From Lathyrus oleraceus (lineage: Eukaryota > Streptophyta > Magnoliopsida > Fabales > Fabaceae): a DNA stretch of 64,000 nt. Shown here piece by piece: positions 45,525 through 55,678 of this stretch. The notes under the pieces were generated by a model. It saw only the letters and a program-made list of their open reading frames with translations, did no database searches and was not told the origin of the DNA. The stretch lies in the NCBI RefSeq assembly GCF_024323335.1, contig NC_066579.1:357322900-357386899 (forward strand), given 5' to 3'. The translations under genes and the position numbers were made by a program. Numbering within the stretch: the stretch's first letter is position 1; every line of letters starts with the position of its first letter.

Positions 45525-46480
45525 GTCTCCCCAACAAATTCGAGAATAATGTTCCTCAGCAGCCGGGCCTGAAGTGTTGTAATCCCCAGCAGGGTTAAGA
45601 ATGTCTTTCCCCAGCAAGTCGGAGAACTGTTAGTTCCCCAGCAAGCCGGAAGGTTGCTGTGTCCCCAGCGGAGGTGTCTGTGGGTAGTTTGTTCCTCAGC
45701 AGCCGGGCCTGAAGTGTTGTAATCCTCAACAGGGTGGAGAATGTTATGTCCCTAGCACGTCTGTACGTTGATGTTTCCCCAACGGAGGTGTGCATTGATG
45801 TTATTTCCCCAGCGAAGTCCCCAAGTGGATCGGGTTCAGTAGAGATCGTCCCCAGTAAGGATTATCCTCTCCCCGACAGCAGTGCTATTCCCCAGCGTGA
45901 TCGAGGGTTGGTGTTTTTTCAACAAGTGACTCCCCAGTTGAGTTGGTTTCTCTGCCGTTCCGAGAACGTCAGATCAGTAAGCATCCGCAGCAGAGTTGTC
46001 GCATCTCCCCATAGAGTTGGAAGACCGAATCAGAATCGTGTGCTCCGCAGAGTGATCATTTGCTCTCCCAACAGGAGTTTTCCTCCGTTTGCATCTTGCA
46101 CATAGTAATCATCATTTGCATTTGCATCCTCAAAATGCGTAGCATTTCCATCCAATATGGAACATTACACCATAGAAAACCCAAACAAATGCATACATGT
46201 GTTAAACCAGATTGGATCATATCCCTCGCAGAGGCGGATCATCTTTCAACATCCGTATGGCGCATTTGGGCAGTTGCTCCTGACAGCATTCAAGATTGAT
46301 AACCCCAAGAGAGGATTATTTCCTCACCCGTCCGCGAAAGGAAAGCGTGACTCCCCAGTGTAGTCCCTGGCAAGTGTCTGCCTTGTTTGACATATGTAGA
46401 TGTCATCCTTACGATGCCAGTAGGTGTCGTGTTGATCCCCGGGTGGGTCGTCCTTTTTTGGTGTTAGTAGACATCATCTT
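45525..46480 (+). repeat. TCCCCAGCAG-type dispersed repeats, 3' UTR of B
   Basis: About twenty variants: TCCCCAGCAGGG near 45584, TCCCCAGCAAG near 45608 and 45635, TCCCCAGCGGAGG near 45662, TTCCTCAGCAG near 45551 and 45692, TTCCCCAGCG near 45804 and 45888, and so on. They are sense-strand and equal to the tRNA acceptor end CCCCAGCAG. The repeat length is irregular (25-50 bp). Confidence 0.82.
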
Positions 46481-46499
46481 TCGATGTCCGTAACATCGA

Positions 46500-47480
46500 G
46501 TCTCTTCCCATTCGTCCGTTGGCGTCTGGTCGTGGTTTCTTTCTCCCATTCATCCGTTGATGTCTAGTCGAGTTCTTTTCCAGTCATCGGTAAATGTCTA
46601 GTCGTTCCTTTTTTGGTGTCGGTAAACATCGAGTTCCTTCCCAGTCATCGGTAAATGTCTGGTCGTTCCTTTTTTGGTGTCGGTAAACACCATCTTTCGG
46701 TGTCGGTAAACATCGAGTTCCTTCCCAGTCATCGGTAAATGTCTGGTCGTTCCTTTTTTGGTGTCGGTAAACACCATCTTTCGGTGTCGGTAAACATCGA
46801 GTTCCTTCCCAGTCATCGGTAAATGTTTGGTCGTTCCTTTTTTGGTGTCGGTAAACACCATCTTTCGGTGTCGGTAAATATCGAGTTCCTTCCCAGTCAT
46901 CGGTAAATGTTTGGTCGTTCCTTTTTTGGTGTCGGTAAACACCATCTTTCGGTGTCGGTAAACATCGAGTTCCTTCCCAATCATCGGTAAATGTCTGGTC
47001 GCTCCTTTTTTGGTGTCGGTAAACACCATCTTTCGGTGTCGGTAAACATCGAGTTCCTTCCCAGTCATCGGTAAATGTCTGGTCGCTCCTTTTTTGGTGT
47101 CGGTAAACACCATCTTTCGGTGTCGGTAAACATCGAGTTCCTTCCCAGTCATCGGTAAATGTCTGGTCGTCCTTTCTTTTGGTGTCGGTAAACACCATCT
47201 TTCGGTGTCGGTAAACATTGAGTTCCTTCCCAGTCATCGGTAAATGTCTGGTCGTCCTTTCTTTTGGTGTCGGTAAACATCATCTTTCGATGTCGGTAAA
47301 CGTCGAGTTTTTTCCCATTCGTCCATTGACGTCTGGTTGTGTATCTTTTTTCCCAGTCATCGGTAAATGTCTGGTCGTCCTTTCTTTTGGTGTCGGTAAA
47401 CATCATCTTTCGATGTCGGTAAACGTCGAGTTTTTTCCCATTCGCCCGTTGACGTCTGGTTGTGTATCTTTTTTCCAGTC
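46500..47480 (+). repeat. 84-bp tandem array in 3' UTR of B
   Basis: CATCGAGTTCC anchors at 46627, 46711, 46795, 46879, 46963, 47047, 47131 (84 bp each), then 47216 and 47301 (85 bp), then 47424 after a longer unit. The unit includes ACACCATCTTTCGGTGT and GGTGTCGGTAAACACC, both self-complementary. Because 84 is a multiple of three, long open frames (217 and 206 codons, minus strand) run through; they have no family resemblance. Confidence 0.95.
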
Positions 47481-47830
47481 ATCGGTAAATGTCTGGTCGG
47501 GTAGCCTTTCTTTGATGAATATCAAAATCCCCAGTAGAGTCATCGGTAAACGTCTTGTCTGGTTCCAGTTGTAAACATCTTTTCCTCCCCAGTCGAAGCC
47601 GCCATCGGTAAATGGCCCCGCTTTCCTTGATGTCAATGTATATCAAGTCGACTGTTCCACCAGCCGCCATCGGTAAATGGCCTCGCTTTCCTTGGTATCA
47701 GTGTATATCAAGTCGACTTGTCTTTGATCATCCCCCGCAGAATGCAAATTCTACGGTTCTTTGGTATTCAATCCCTGTTTACCTTGAAGGTCTGATAGTC
47801 GTTGCTCTCGTCCATTCAGGTTCCCAGTTG

Positions 47831-47846
47831 ATTGAATAGGGGCAGC
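47831..47846 (+). other. Polypurine tract of element B
   Basis: ATTGAATAGGGGCAGC immediately before TGTAGCACCTC. Identical to the tract of A. Confidence 0.92.
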
Positions 47847-48842
47847 TGTAGCACCTCAAATTTGCACCCCCCATTCATGCATTCATTTCATTTTTAGGTC
47901 ATTAGCATTACATTAACATTGCATAGTACATTGCATCTCATCAGTCAAGACTGGCATCAAGAGGACTCATCTGTGCAAGAGACCAAGTATTTCCTTGAGA
48001 TGAAAGCCCTATGGTTGTTCTAGAGAGCTTATATGAATCAAGGTTCATTTTGAAGCTATTGTACCAAGTGCTAGAGGCTCAAAAGTCATCAGTATATGTC
48101 CAGGTCATCTGAGGCCCATGAAAGTCAACTGAAAATCAACTGAGGGCTAGGAGGTGGAGAAATGGTTTGAGACACTTCATTCATGTCCAAAAGAGGTTTA
48201 TTCATCATATCAAACATCTACCTTGAAGGTTTTGAAGTCAAATCAAAAGTTTCCCAAAATAGAAAGTGACCTATAATTTCAAGTTTCCAAAAATGGCAAG
48301 TTTTTGGACCAAGTTCAACTTGACTTTCCAACATCAAAGAAGCTTCAATTGAAATTTTGGTCAACATGAAAGTTGAAGATCTCTCTCTCCCATTTCTAAA
48401 GAGTCTAAGATCATGAGCATCTGATGAATGGTTGAGGAGATATGAGCAAATGATCACCAAGTGTGCATGGAACTTCCAAGTGCCATAACTTTTGATCTAA
48501 AACTCCAAATTGAGTGCCTCTTTTTGCATTATGCTCCTCATGACCTATATTTTCCAAATTTATCATTGCATTGCATGGAAAAATCTCACATGATCATTTG
48601 GCCATGCATGTGATTTTTGAAGGGAAAATCATCAATTTGAATTTGGTGCATGCTACATGTTTTTTAACCATTCCATCATGTTCATGGGATCATTTTAAGT
48701 GGAAAAACACCATGCATGCTACTGTTCACGTTCATGATGGCCATGCATAGGGTGAAAATTCCAATTGTGCATAACACCTTATTTCTCACTAATCTTTCAT
48801 TAGCCAAGCCTAAGCATCATTAGCAAGGTAATTAACACAGCA

Positions 48843-48850
48843 TATATAAA
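48843..48850 (+). promoter_or_regulatory. TATA box in 3' LTR of B
   Basis: TATATAAA in a GCATATATAAACC context, followed by a purine/pyrimidine-mixed leader with CTCTCAATC. Same strand as the element. Confidence 0.62.
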
Positions 48851-50894
48851 CCAAATCATAACAGAATTTGACAGTTTTTCACATTCTAGATCTAGATTTG
48901 AGTTTTCCCTCCAAAATTTCTCTCAATCATAATTCAAATTTTCTTCACATAAGCCATTGATTTTATTGGATATTCTTGTTCTCTGATCCTCATTAAGTAT
49001 GAATCAAACTCTGGATTAAGGATTTTGGCCAGGATTCATGCTGTGCAAGCTCAAGAACATGAACATGGAAGCTTCCATTTGAGCTAGATCCAAGCAGTTC
49101 CAAGTCTCAATTATTGCATCAAGCTTCGAGTCATCATCTCAGGATTGGATCTGGATCAATTGAAGCCTTGAATCGCTCGTTTTCTCATACTTCTCTTCAA
49201 GAGGTTAGAATTTTGAACCTCTTAATTCTTCAAATCATTGCCATGTTTAAGTAGATCTCATCATGTTGAGCATTCTGGTGGTTATAGAATTGATTTTGGT
49301 GGTGTATTTATTGTGTTATGATGATTTGAAGTTTTAGATGCAAATATGTTTTCATTCGATTCTCTTGATACATGATGAATTGATGTGAATTAATAGTGGA
49401 TTCGTGTTGTATATCTCATGAGCTTTCTATTGATATAAGATTTGCCTGTTTCTGCAAAAAAATCCATGCACGTACACTGTAGCTCCGCCGTCTTCATGAA
49501 GAAGACAGTGGAAACCACCACGTACCGTACGCGTACAATACGCTAGGGTTTCTCTGGTTCAGCGCTCCAAGGTCACTGTAGAAGCGCCTCTCATTTCCCT
49601 GTCCCGCGTTCGATTCTTGCATTTGGCAATTGTTTTATTTTAATTTCTTTGCTAGCGCTTGCGTGTGCGCTTCGTGGGCATTTCTATTGGACCTCGCTTC
49701 TTTGACCGTGTCCACGCATGCTTTGACTGGATGATTGGGATGCCACATCAATTATTGAAACTGCAGCGTTTTGATGTGAACGCTACACACTTCGATCCTG
49801 GCCTTGTGTAGTTTCCATTTTCATTATTCATTTCCATGTTATTTCATGTTTTCACATTTTATTTCAAATATTTTCATCACATTAAAAAAATCATTAAAAA
49901 TTGAAATTTAATCCAAATAATTCCAGATTTTTTGCTACATGATCATGTGTTTGTCTATTATTTTGTGGTATTGATTTTTGGATTTTATCATTTCTGGAAT
50001 TTTAATTGTGTTGGATTACTTGAACATGTATGCAAATGTGACATGCTTCATTCATTCTATTGTGAAATGCTCATACATTGGCCAATTGATTTGAAATTTG
50101 GTATGATGATTCCCAACATGTTGCATGATTTTTGAGGTTTGGTTGTGCATTTTTCTCATTTTTCATTTCTGTTTTAGACACATGATTGCATGGTGTGACA
50201 ATGTGTGTCACATAATTTGATGTCATACTTGTGCCTTTTCATTTCTAGGCCAAATGAACTCTGTTGATTCTAATTTTTGGCATGATGATTGTGTTTGACA
50301 TATTGTGCGCTCATAAAAATTTCCAGGATTGTTTGATTCATTTCTCTTTTAATATGGAATTTTCATTCTTGATGACCAATTGTGTGCTTTAAAATTGTCT
50401 TTGCCATAGCTTGCTCATGTGATGACTTTGCTTAATGCTTTTGACTTGGCCCTTTTTAGGACATGTTCTCACTTGAATAAATGTGCTTCATGTTGAATAT
50501 TGGTTGCTGTTTTGACTTTTTACTTTGCCTTTGACCCTAGCTTCGGTGCTAGTGGTTTGTACTCATCTTTTGAGTTTTGCATTTCAGGTTCAAGCTTATA
50601 GTCCTAATGGTTGATGCAATCTCATGACTTGAGATGCAAATTTGCTTTATCCACTAACCTTTATTGTGTTGTAGGTTCCTTGGTGATGAATTCATTTGAG
50701 TTGATTGACTTGCATTGTACATTGGTTGTCCCACTGTTGACTGTTTGTTTGGTTTGTCTGAATGTGAATATTGACTTGTTTGACTTCCTTACAGGTACTT
50801 TAGTAGCTTTAACTCATTGCCTGAGTTGCTTTGCTTTGCTTGTGGTTGGCATACCACCTAGGTAACCATTCTATTCTCCATGTAGTCTGGAAGC

Positions 50895-50916
50895 CCTGTC
50901 GTTTCTGTTTGGCAGG
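50895..50916 (+). other. Diverged LTR hairpin (element B)
   Basis: CCTGTC...GGCAGG inside the segment homologous to the A/C block (flanks ATGTAGTCTGGAAG and GAAGTCCTCCTTAAGAGGCA are shared). The arms still pair with one T-G wobble although sequence changed. Confidence 0.6.
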
Positions 50917-51829
50917 CATTTGGCTGAAGTCCTCCTTAAGAGGCAATGACTGTGTTTGTTTACTTTTGTGCCATGTACTTCAAGTCCTCCTAAGTGAATA
51001 GGCAATTGGCAGATAGAAGGGATGTGCAATCCATCCCCTGTTATTCAGTTGAGTCTTTCATATTGCTCGCACTATGTGCTGATGTATTTGAATAAACACC
51101 CCAAGATCTTGTATATAGAGTCAGTCATTGTGGAATAGAGTTCCTCATTCTGGACTCCCACGTTTTCATTGATTCAAGCTCACCCAGGCCCGGGTTAAGA
51201 GCTATGAGGACCAATCCTCATTACCTTTCATCCGCTCACCCTGACGGTCAATGTCAGTGGTTAAGAGCCCTCAGATACCCTTCCAGTCGGCTTGTTTGTC
51301 GAGGTTGATATGACCCCTTGACTAAAGCCTTACCCTTGATGTTTGAGCCCCTTGTTGGTGTGTTTACTTCATGTTGTATGTGTTTGTGTGTGGTGTGATT
51401 GTATCCCCATAGGATTGCTAGACTTCGCATAGTCTCGTTTGCATGTCAATTAAGGTAGCACGGTTCCTTCGTCTAGGACTTCCTTTCTTGCGTGAGCTTT
51501 CCTAAAACACAAACCAACTTTATCCCCTCTTAAGGACACGTCAAATCCTTCTACTATAGGTGAGTAAGTCTCCCAAGGTCGAGCATCCGGTAGATTGCGT
51601 AGTGACATCGTTCACCTAAAAAACACAAAACAAATAGGAATAGTTTAGCCGAACTACGACAACTCTGATTCTCATGTCCAGATGAGATACGTAGGCACGA
51701 GATGCGATGTCTTGTCGAGTTTGACTAACGACTAACTTTAATCCTTTTCTCTCGCCCTCGTTGCGATTGAGACCTTCCTTTTCTCTTGTCCTAGTTGCAA
51801 TCGAGACCCTTCTGCTTTGTGTGTGTGTC

Positions 51830-52060
51830 CGGAGTCTGATGTGAGTCCAGTGATTGGCATTCGGTTTCCGGTTGGTGTTTGTTTGTTCGGAGCCTGATGT
51901 AAGTCCAGCGATTGCCATTCGGTTTCCTGTTGGTGTTTGTTTGTTCGGAGTCTGATGTAAGTCCAGCGATTGGCATTCGGTTTCTTTTTTGCGTTTCTTT
52001 GTTCGGAGTCGGACGTAAGCCCAGCGATTGGCAGTCTGTTTCCGGTTGTGTGTTTACTCT
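51830..52060 (+). repeat. 58-bp minisatellite in LTR B, four copies
   Basis: Units start CGGAGTCTGATG at 51830, 51888, 51946 and 52004, exactly 58 bp apart, each with GTCCAGCGATTGGCATTCGG. Reverse complement matches the 69-bp unit of LTR A and the 51-67 bp units of LTR C. Confidence 0.93.
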
Positions 52061-52570
52061 GACGTCTCAGCGTCTTTTGTTTCAGTGTTTTGTTTCGGCG
52101 TGCGTTAGCCGAGCTACGAGTGCTTTGATTCTTACTCTGGTTAGAGAAGATACGTATGCATAGGATGCGACATCCTAGCGAGCACGTTTCCCGTTCCCCC
52201 CGAACTACGTCGACTCTGATGTTTGTATCTGACAAACTACGTAGGCCCAGAATGCGACATCCTGCCGAGTCCGCTTTCTCCGTTTTCTTTCATCTGTGTT
52301 TCCTTCCAGTGTGTGTGCAGTTTTTGAGCAGTTATTCAGCAACCTTTTTCTATTCTTTCTGAGCGTGGATCCCGTCGAGTACGACGGACGTGAGGGGGTG
52401 CTAATACCTTCCCCTTGCGTAACCGACTCCCGATCCTTGCAATCTCTGGTCGTAAGACCATTTCCTTTCCAGGTTTACTTCGAGCGTTTCCTTTCCCTCA
52501 TTTGGGATAAATAACGCACGGTGGCGGCTCTGTGTCTTTTTCCCGCCGGTTGTTTTTCGCGTATGCGACA

Positions 52571-53580
52571 CCTGGCAAGGCTGCTGGAGATGCACAGCGC
52601 AAAGAATTCTGTAAGGAAATGACCCGCCACACGGTGTTCTAGAAATGACGAAATACCGAGATTCTGACTGGGGAGAGAACGGCACTGAAAACCTGCTGTT
52701 GGGGAAAGCGATAGTGGTTCTGGCAACCACGATCTGCGAGAGATGACTCAGTAGGGGAAGCAAACACCGATACGGTACCGAGGTTCTGCTTCAAGGAAAG
52801 AAACCATGGATCTGGCATTAGGATTATCGATCTGGCCTCGAACTCTGAGGAGCAGCCGCTTCTGTTGGGAAGATACAGTCTGGCACTGTCAACTCCGCTG
52901 GGGGTATATAGTCTGACACTATCAACTCTACTGGGGAGTGTATAATCTGAAACCACCGCTTGGGGGGAGGTACAGTGGTGAGAACCTGCTGGGGATTGAA
53001 GAATCCAACGCTCTGATCAGCTCTGCAGGGATAAGATACCGAATTCGTTTGTTGGTGGAAAACATTCACGATCATCTGCAGGGGATTTTAAGGAAATGCC
53101 CCGAGGGTACCTGTTCTGAATAGACGATCCAAAGCACTTAAAATTTACAGCAATTTTAAATGTTTATTAAGCATGTACCTGTAAAGCTCTTATGTGTCAT
53201 GATGCAATGTTTATCAAAAAATTCGGACGTCATTTTGCAAACAAAACAGAAAAATGAAAATGAAAACAGAGATATACTGAATAACATGATTTTATTGATT
53301 GAACGGCTTCTGAATAGACATTTACATCAGGAAGCAATCCCTGGAAAGAGGTAATCGCACAAAAGATAAAAACAGAAATTAATCTAATGGCAATGTGAAA
53401 TGGATTTCTATTGGGTTCCGATTCTGCTATGACTTGCTCGTCTTCAAGATCCTCCAGATGATCAGCTTTCTGAAAAGAGTGATTGGACTGTTTCCTATCC
53501 TTCAAAAGTTTCCAGTCATTGACACGAGATAAGATTCAGAACTACTCAGAACACAGTCATTCGTTTAATCCCTAACTTTT
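52571..53580 (-). other. 3' UTR of element D (partial)
   Basis: 52571-53100 carries CTGCTGGGGA-type repeats on the plus strand (near 52580, 52670, 52692, 52752, 52908, 52930, 52988), sense TCCCCAGCAG. 53101-53580 is AT-rich without repeats or genes. Confidence 0.75.
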
Positions 53581-53583
53581 GCC

Positions 53584-53772
53584 TGGATCGCCCTTTTCGG
53601 GTTTTCAATCCACCGGGATACCCATTTTTGCCTAAGTTGCCTTTTCAGGTTTTCAACTTACCGGGTGTACGATCTTTTCATTTTTAATCCCTAATTTTTT
53701 CCCGAACCTTTTCATTTTCTTGGTTCGTCGGGATGCCCATTTTTGCCTGGACTATTCTTTTTACTGTCCAGC
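53584..53772 (-). other. Stem-loop array after pol (element D, four units)
   Basis: Sense hairpins TGGAC/GTCCA, CGAACC/GGTTCG, AAGTTG/CAACTT and GGATTG/CGATCC. The latter two have the AAAA bulge and CCT/AGG or CCC/GGG inner stem. Compared with A and B, the third stem pair changed on both sides (TTG/CAA versus TCG/CGA). Confidence 0.78.
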
Positions 53773-53782
53773 GGGTCTATTT

Positions 53783-55678
53783 TTATGCGAAATATTTTTT
53801 AACTGCGTCTGAGTTCACAGAGGAAGTGTAGTTTTCACCATCCATAGTTGCAAGCATTAAGGCCCCACCATCAAAACCTTAGTGACAATATACGGTCCAT
53901 CATAGTTAGGAGTCCACTTGCCCTTGTGATCTGTCTGAGGAGGAAGGATCCTTTTCAACACCAAATCTCCGACCTGGAAGCATCGAGGATGCACTTTCTG
54001 ATCAAAGGCTCTATTCATCCGACTCTGATACAACTGCCCATGATAAATAGTTGCCATTCGCTTCTCTTGGATAAGACTCAACTCATTGAACCTTGTCCGA
54101 ATCCATTCAGCTTTGTCTAACTTGACATCCAACAGGACTCTTAGAGAAGGAATCTCCACTTCAACAGGTAGGACTACTTCCATACCATACACAAGGGAGT
54201 AAGGGGTTGCCCCGGTCGATGCACGTACTGAAGTACGGTACCCATGCAAGGCGAAGGGTAGCATCTCATGCCAATCTCTGTACGTAACGACCATCTTCTG
54301 CACAATCTTCTTTATGTTCTTATTTGTCGCTTCAACAACACCGTTCATCTTAGGGCGGTAAGGGGAAGAATTGTGATGCTGAATGTTGAATTCCTAGCAC
54401 AACTCCTTCATCATTTTGTTGTTGAGATTAGAACCATTATCAGTAATGATTCTTTCAGGAATTCCATAGTGACAAATGATTTCTTTCTTGATGAAACGGG
54501 CAACCACATGTCTGGTGACATTCGCGAACGATGCTGCTTCGACCCACTTGGTGAAATAGTCGATGGCAACAAGGATGAAGAGATGCCCATTGGAGGCGGT
54601 CGGCTCAATCTTTCCAATCATATCAATGTCCCACATAGCAAAAGGCCATGGCGAAGACATCACATTCAAAGTATTTGGCGGCACATGCACCTTATCAGCA
54701 TAAATCTGGCATTTATGGCACTTCCGAGCATATTTGAAACAATCAGATTCCATGGTCATCCAGTAATAACCTGCTCTCAACAATTTCTTAGCCATTGCAT
54801 GTCTGCCGGCATGAGTACCGAAGGAGCCTTCATGAACTTCCTGCATTAACATGTATGCTTCGTGTCTATCCACGCATCTAAGCAGAACCATGTCGAAGTT
54901 CCTCTTATACAACACATCGTCTTTGTTCAAGAAGAAACTGCCTGCCAATCTTCTCAAAGTCTTTCTATCATTGTTGGATGCCCCTGCAGGGTACTCTTGA
55001 TTCTTCAGAAAGCACTTGATTGTCGTGATACTAGGGCTTGTCATCAACTACCAGTTCAGCAGCAAACACATACACGGCCCTATCAAGGCGCATCACGTCG
55101 ATCTTGGGAGCATGGTTCCAACGGATCACCGTGATCATGGAGGATAGAGTAGCAAGAGCATCTGCCATCTGGTTCTCATCACGAGGTATATGGTACAGCT
55201 TTACTATTGTGAAGAAAGTCAACAGTCTTCTCGTGTAATCTCTGTAGGGGACCAGAGTAGGCTGGAGAGTGTTCCAATCACCATTCACTTGATTGATTAC
55301 CAGAGTTGAATCTCCGAAGATGTCCAAAGTCTTGATTCTCAAATCAATGGCTTGCTCAATACCCAAGATACATGCTTCATACTCAACTTCATTATTGGTG
55401 CACTCAAAAGTCAGACGAGCGGTGAAAGGCATGTGGGCACCTTTCGGAGTAGTAATGACAACACCAATTCCACTTCCTCTGGCGTTGACGGCCCCATCAA
55501 ACATTAAAGTCCACTTTTCGTCTGGATCAGGTCCCTCTTCAACAACTGGCTCTTCACAGTCTTTCATCTTGAGGAACATGATGTCTTCATCTGGAAAATC
55601 AAACTTCATTGGCTCATAATCTTCAACCGGCTGTTGAGCAAGATAGTCTGACAGAATACTCCCTTTGATGGCTTTCTA
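53783..55678 (-). pseudogene. Second RNase H and integrase of element D (broken)
   Basis: Begins with an in-frame TAG at 55678-55676 (glutamine in relatives). RNase H motifs LMFDGAVNARGSGIG, NNEVEYEACILG, FGDSTLVINQ and MADALATLSS are present. Near 55030-55045 a TGG-to-TAG change and an extra base shift frame. Integrase: HEGSFGTHAGRHAMAKK...KCHKC, WDIDMIG, RIITDNGSNL, then a TAG near 54394, then MNGVVEATNKN with the catalytic E. Frame breaks again near 53868 and the tail ends ...VKKYFA with stop at 53785-53783. All catalytic acidic residues remain recognisable, but the gene cannot make one protein. Confidence 0.9.

Larger units (their letters stand above)
44906..47830 (+). other. 3' UTR of element B
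   Basis: About 2.9 kb without a gene. 44906-45524 is unique AT-rich sequence. 45525-46480 is rich in TCCCCAGCAG-type repeats. 46500-47480 is the 84-bp array. 47500-47830 contains hairpins such as GCCAT-CGGTAA-ATGGC twice (47610 and 47668 regions). Confidence 0.8.
44263..52570 (+). mobile_element. Element B, third segment (integrase end, 3' UTR, 3' LTR)
   Basis: B resumes after the right GTACG copy and runs to its LTR end GCGACA at 52570. Next bases are CCTGG, which would be its target duplication; the matching left copy lies outside the window. Downstream of 52570 is the 3' region of element D, so B is nested in D in opposite orientation. Confidence 0.93.
47847..52570 (+). repeat. 3' LTR of element B
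   Basis: 4724 bp from TGTAGCACCTCAAATTTG to CGTATGCGACA. Ends and several internal blocks match LTR A, but most of the interior is diverged. TATA-like box at 48843, diverged hairpin at 50895, 58-bp minisatellite at 51830 and U5 block at 52365-52570. Contains no supportable gene. Confidence 0.93.

Noticed and set aside
46584..47237. 217-aa and 206-aa overlapping minus-strand open frames
   Set aside because: They exist only because the 84-bp repeat is a multiple of three and lacks stops in two frames; opposite to the element's sense and without domain features.
48218..50865. Short open frames in LTR B
   Set aside because: AT-rich LTR sequence, no family motif, no matching frame in the related LTR A.
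52571..52575. CCTGG as confirmed target duplication of B
   Set aside because: The left copy is outside the window, so it remains only an expectation. The same applies to CCCAT at 62170-62174 for D.
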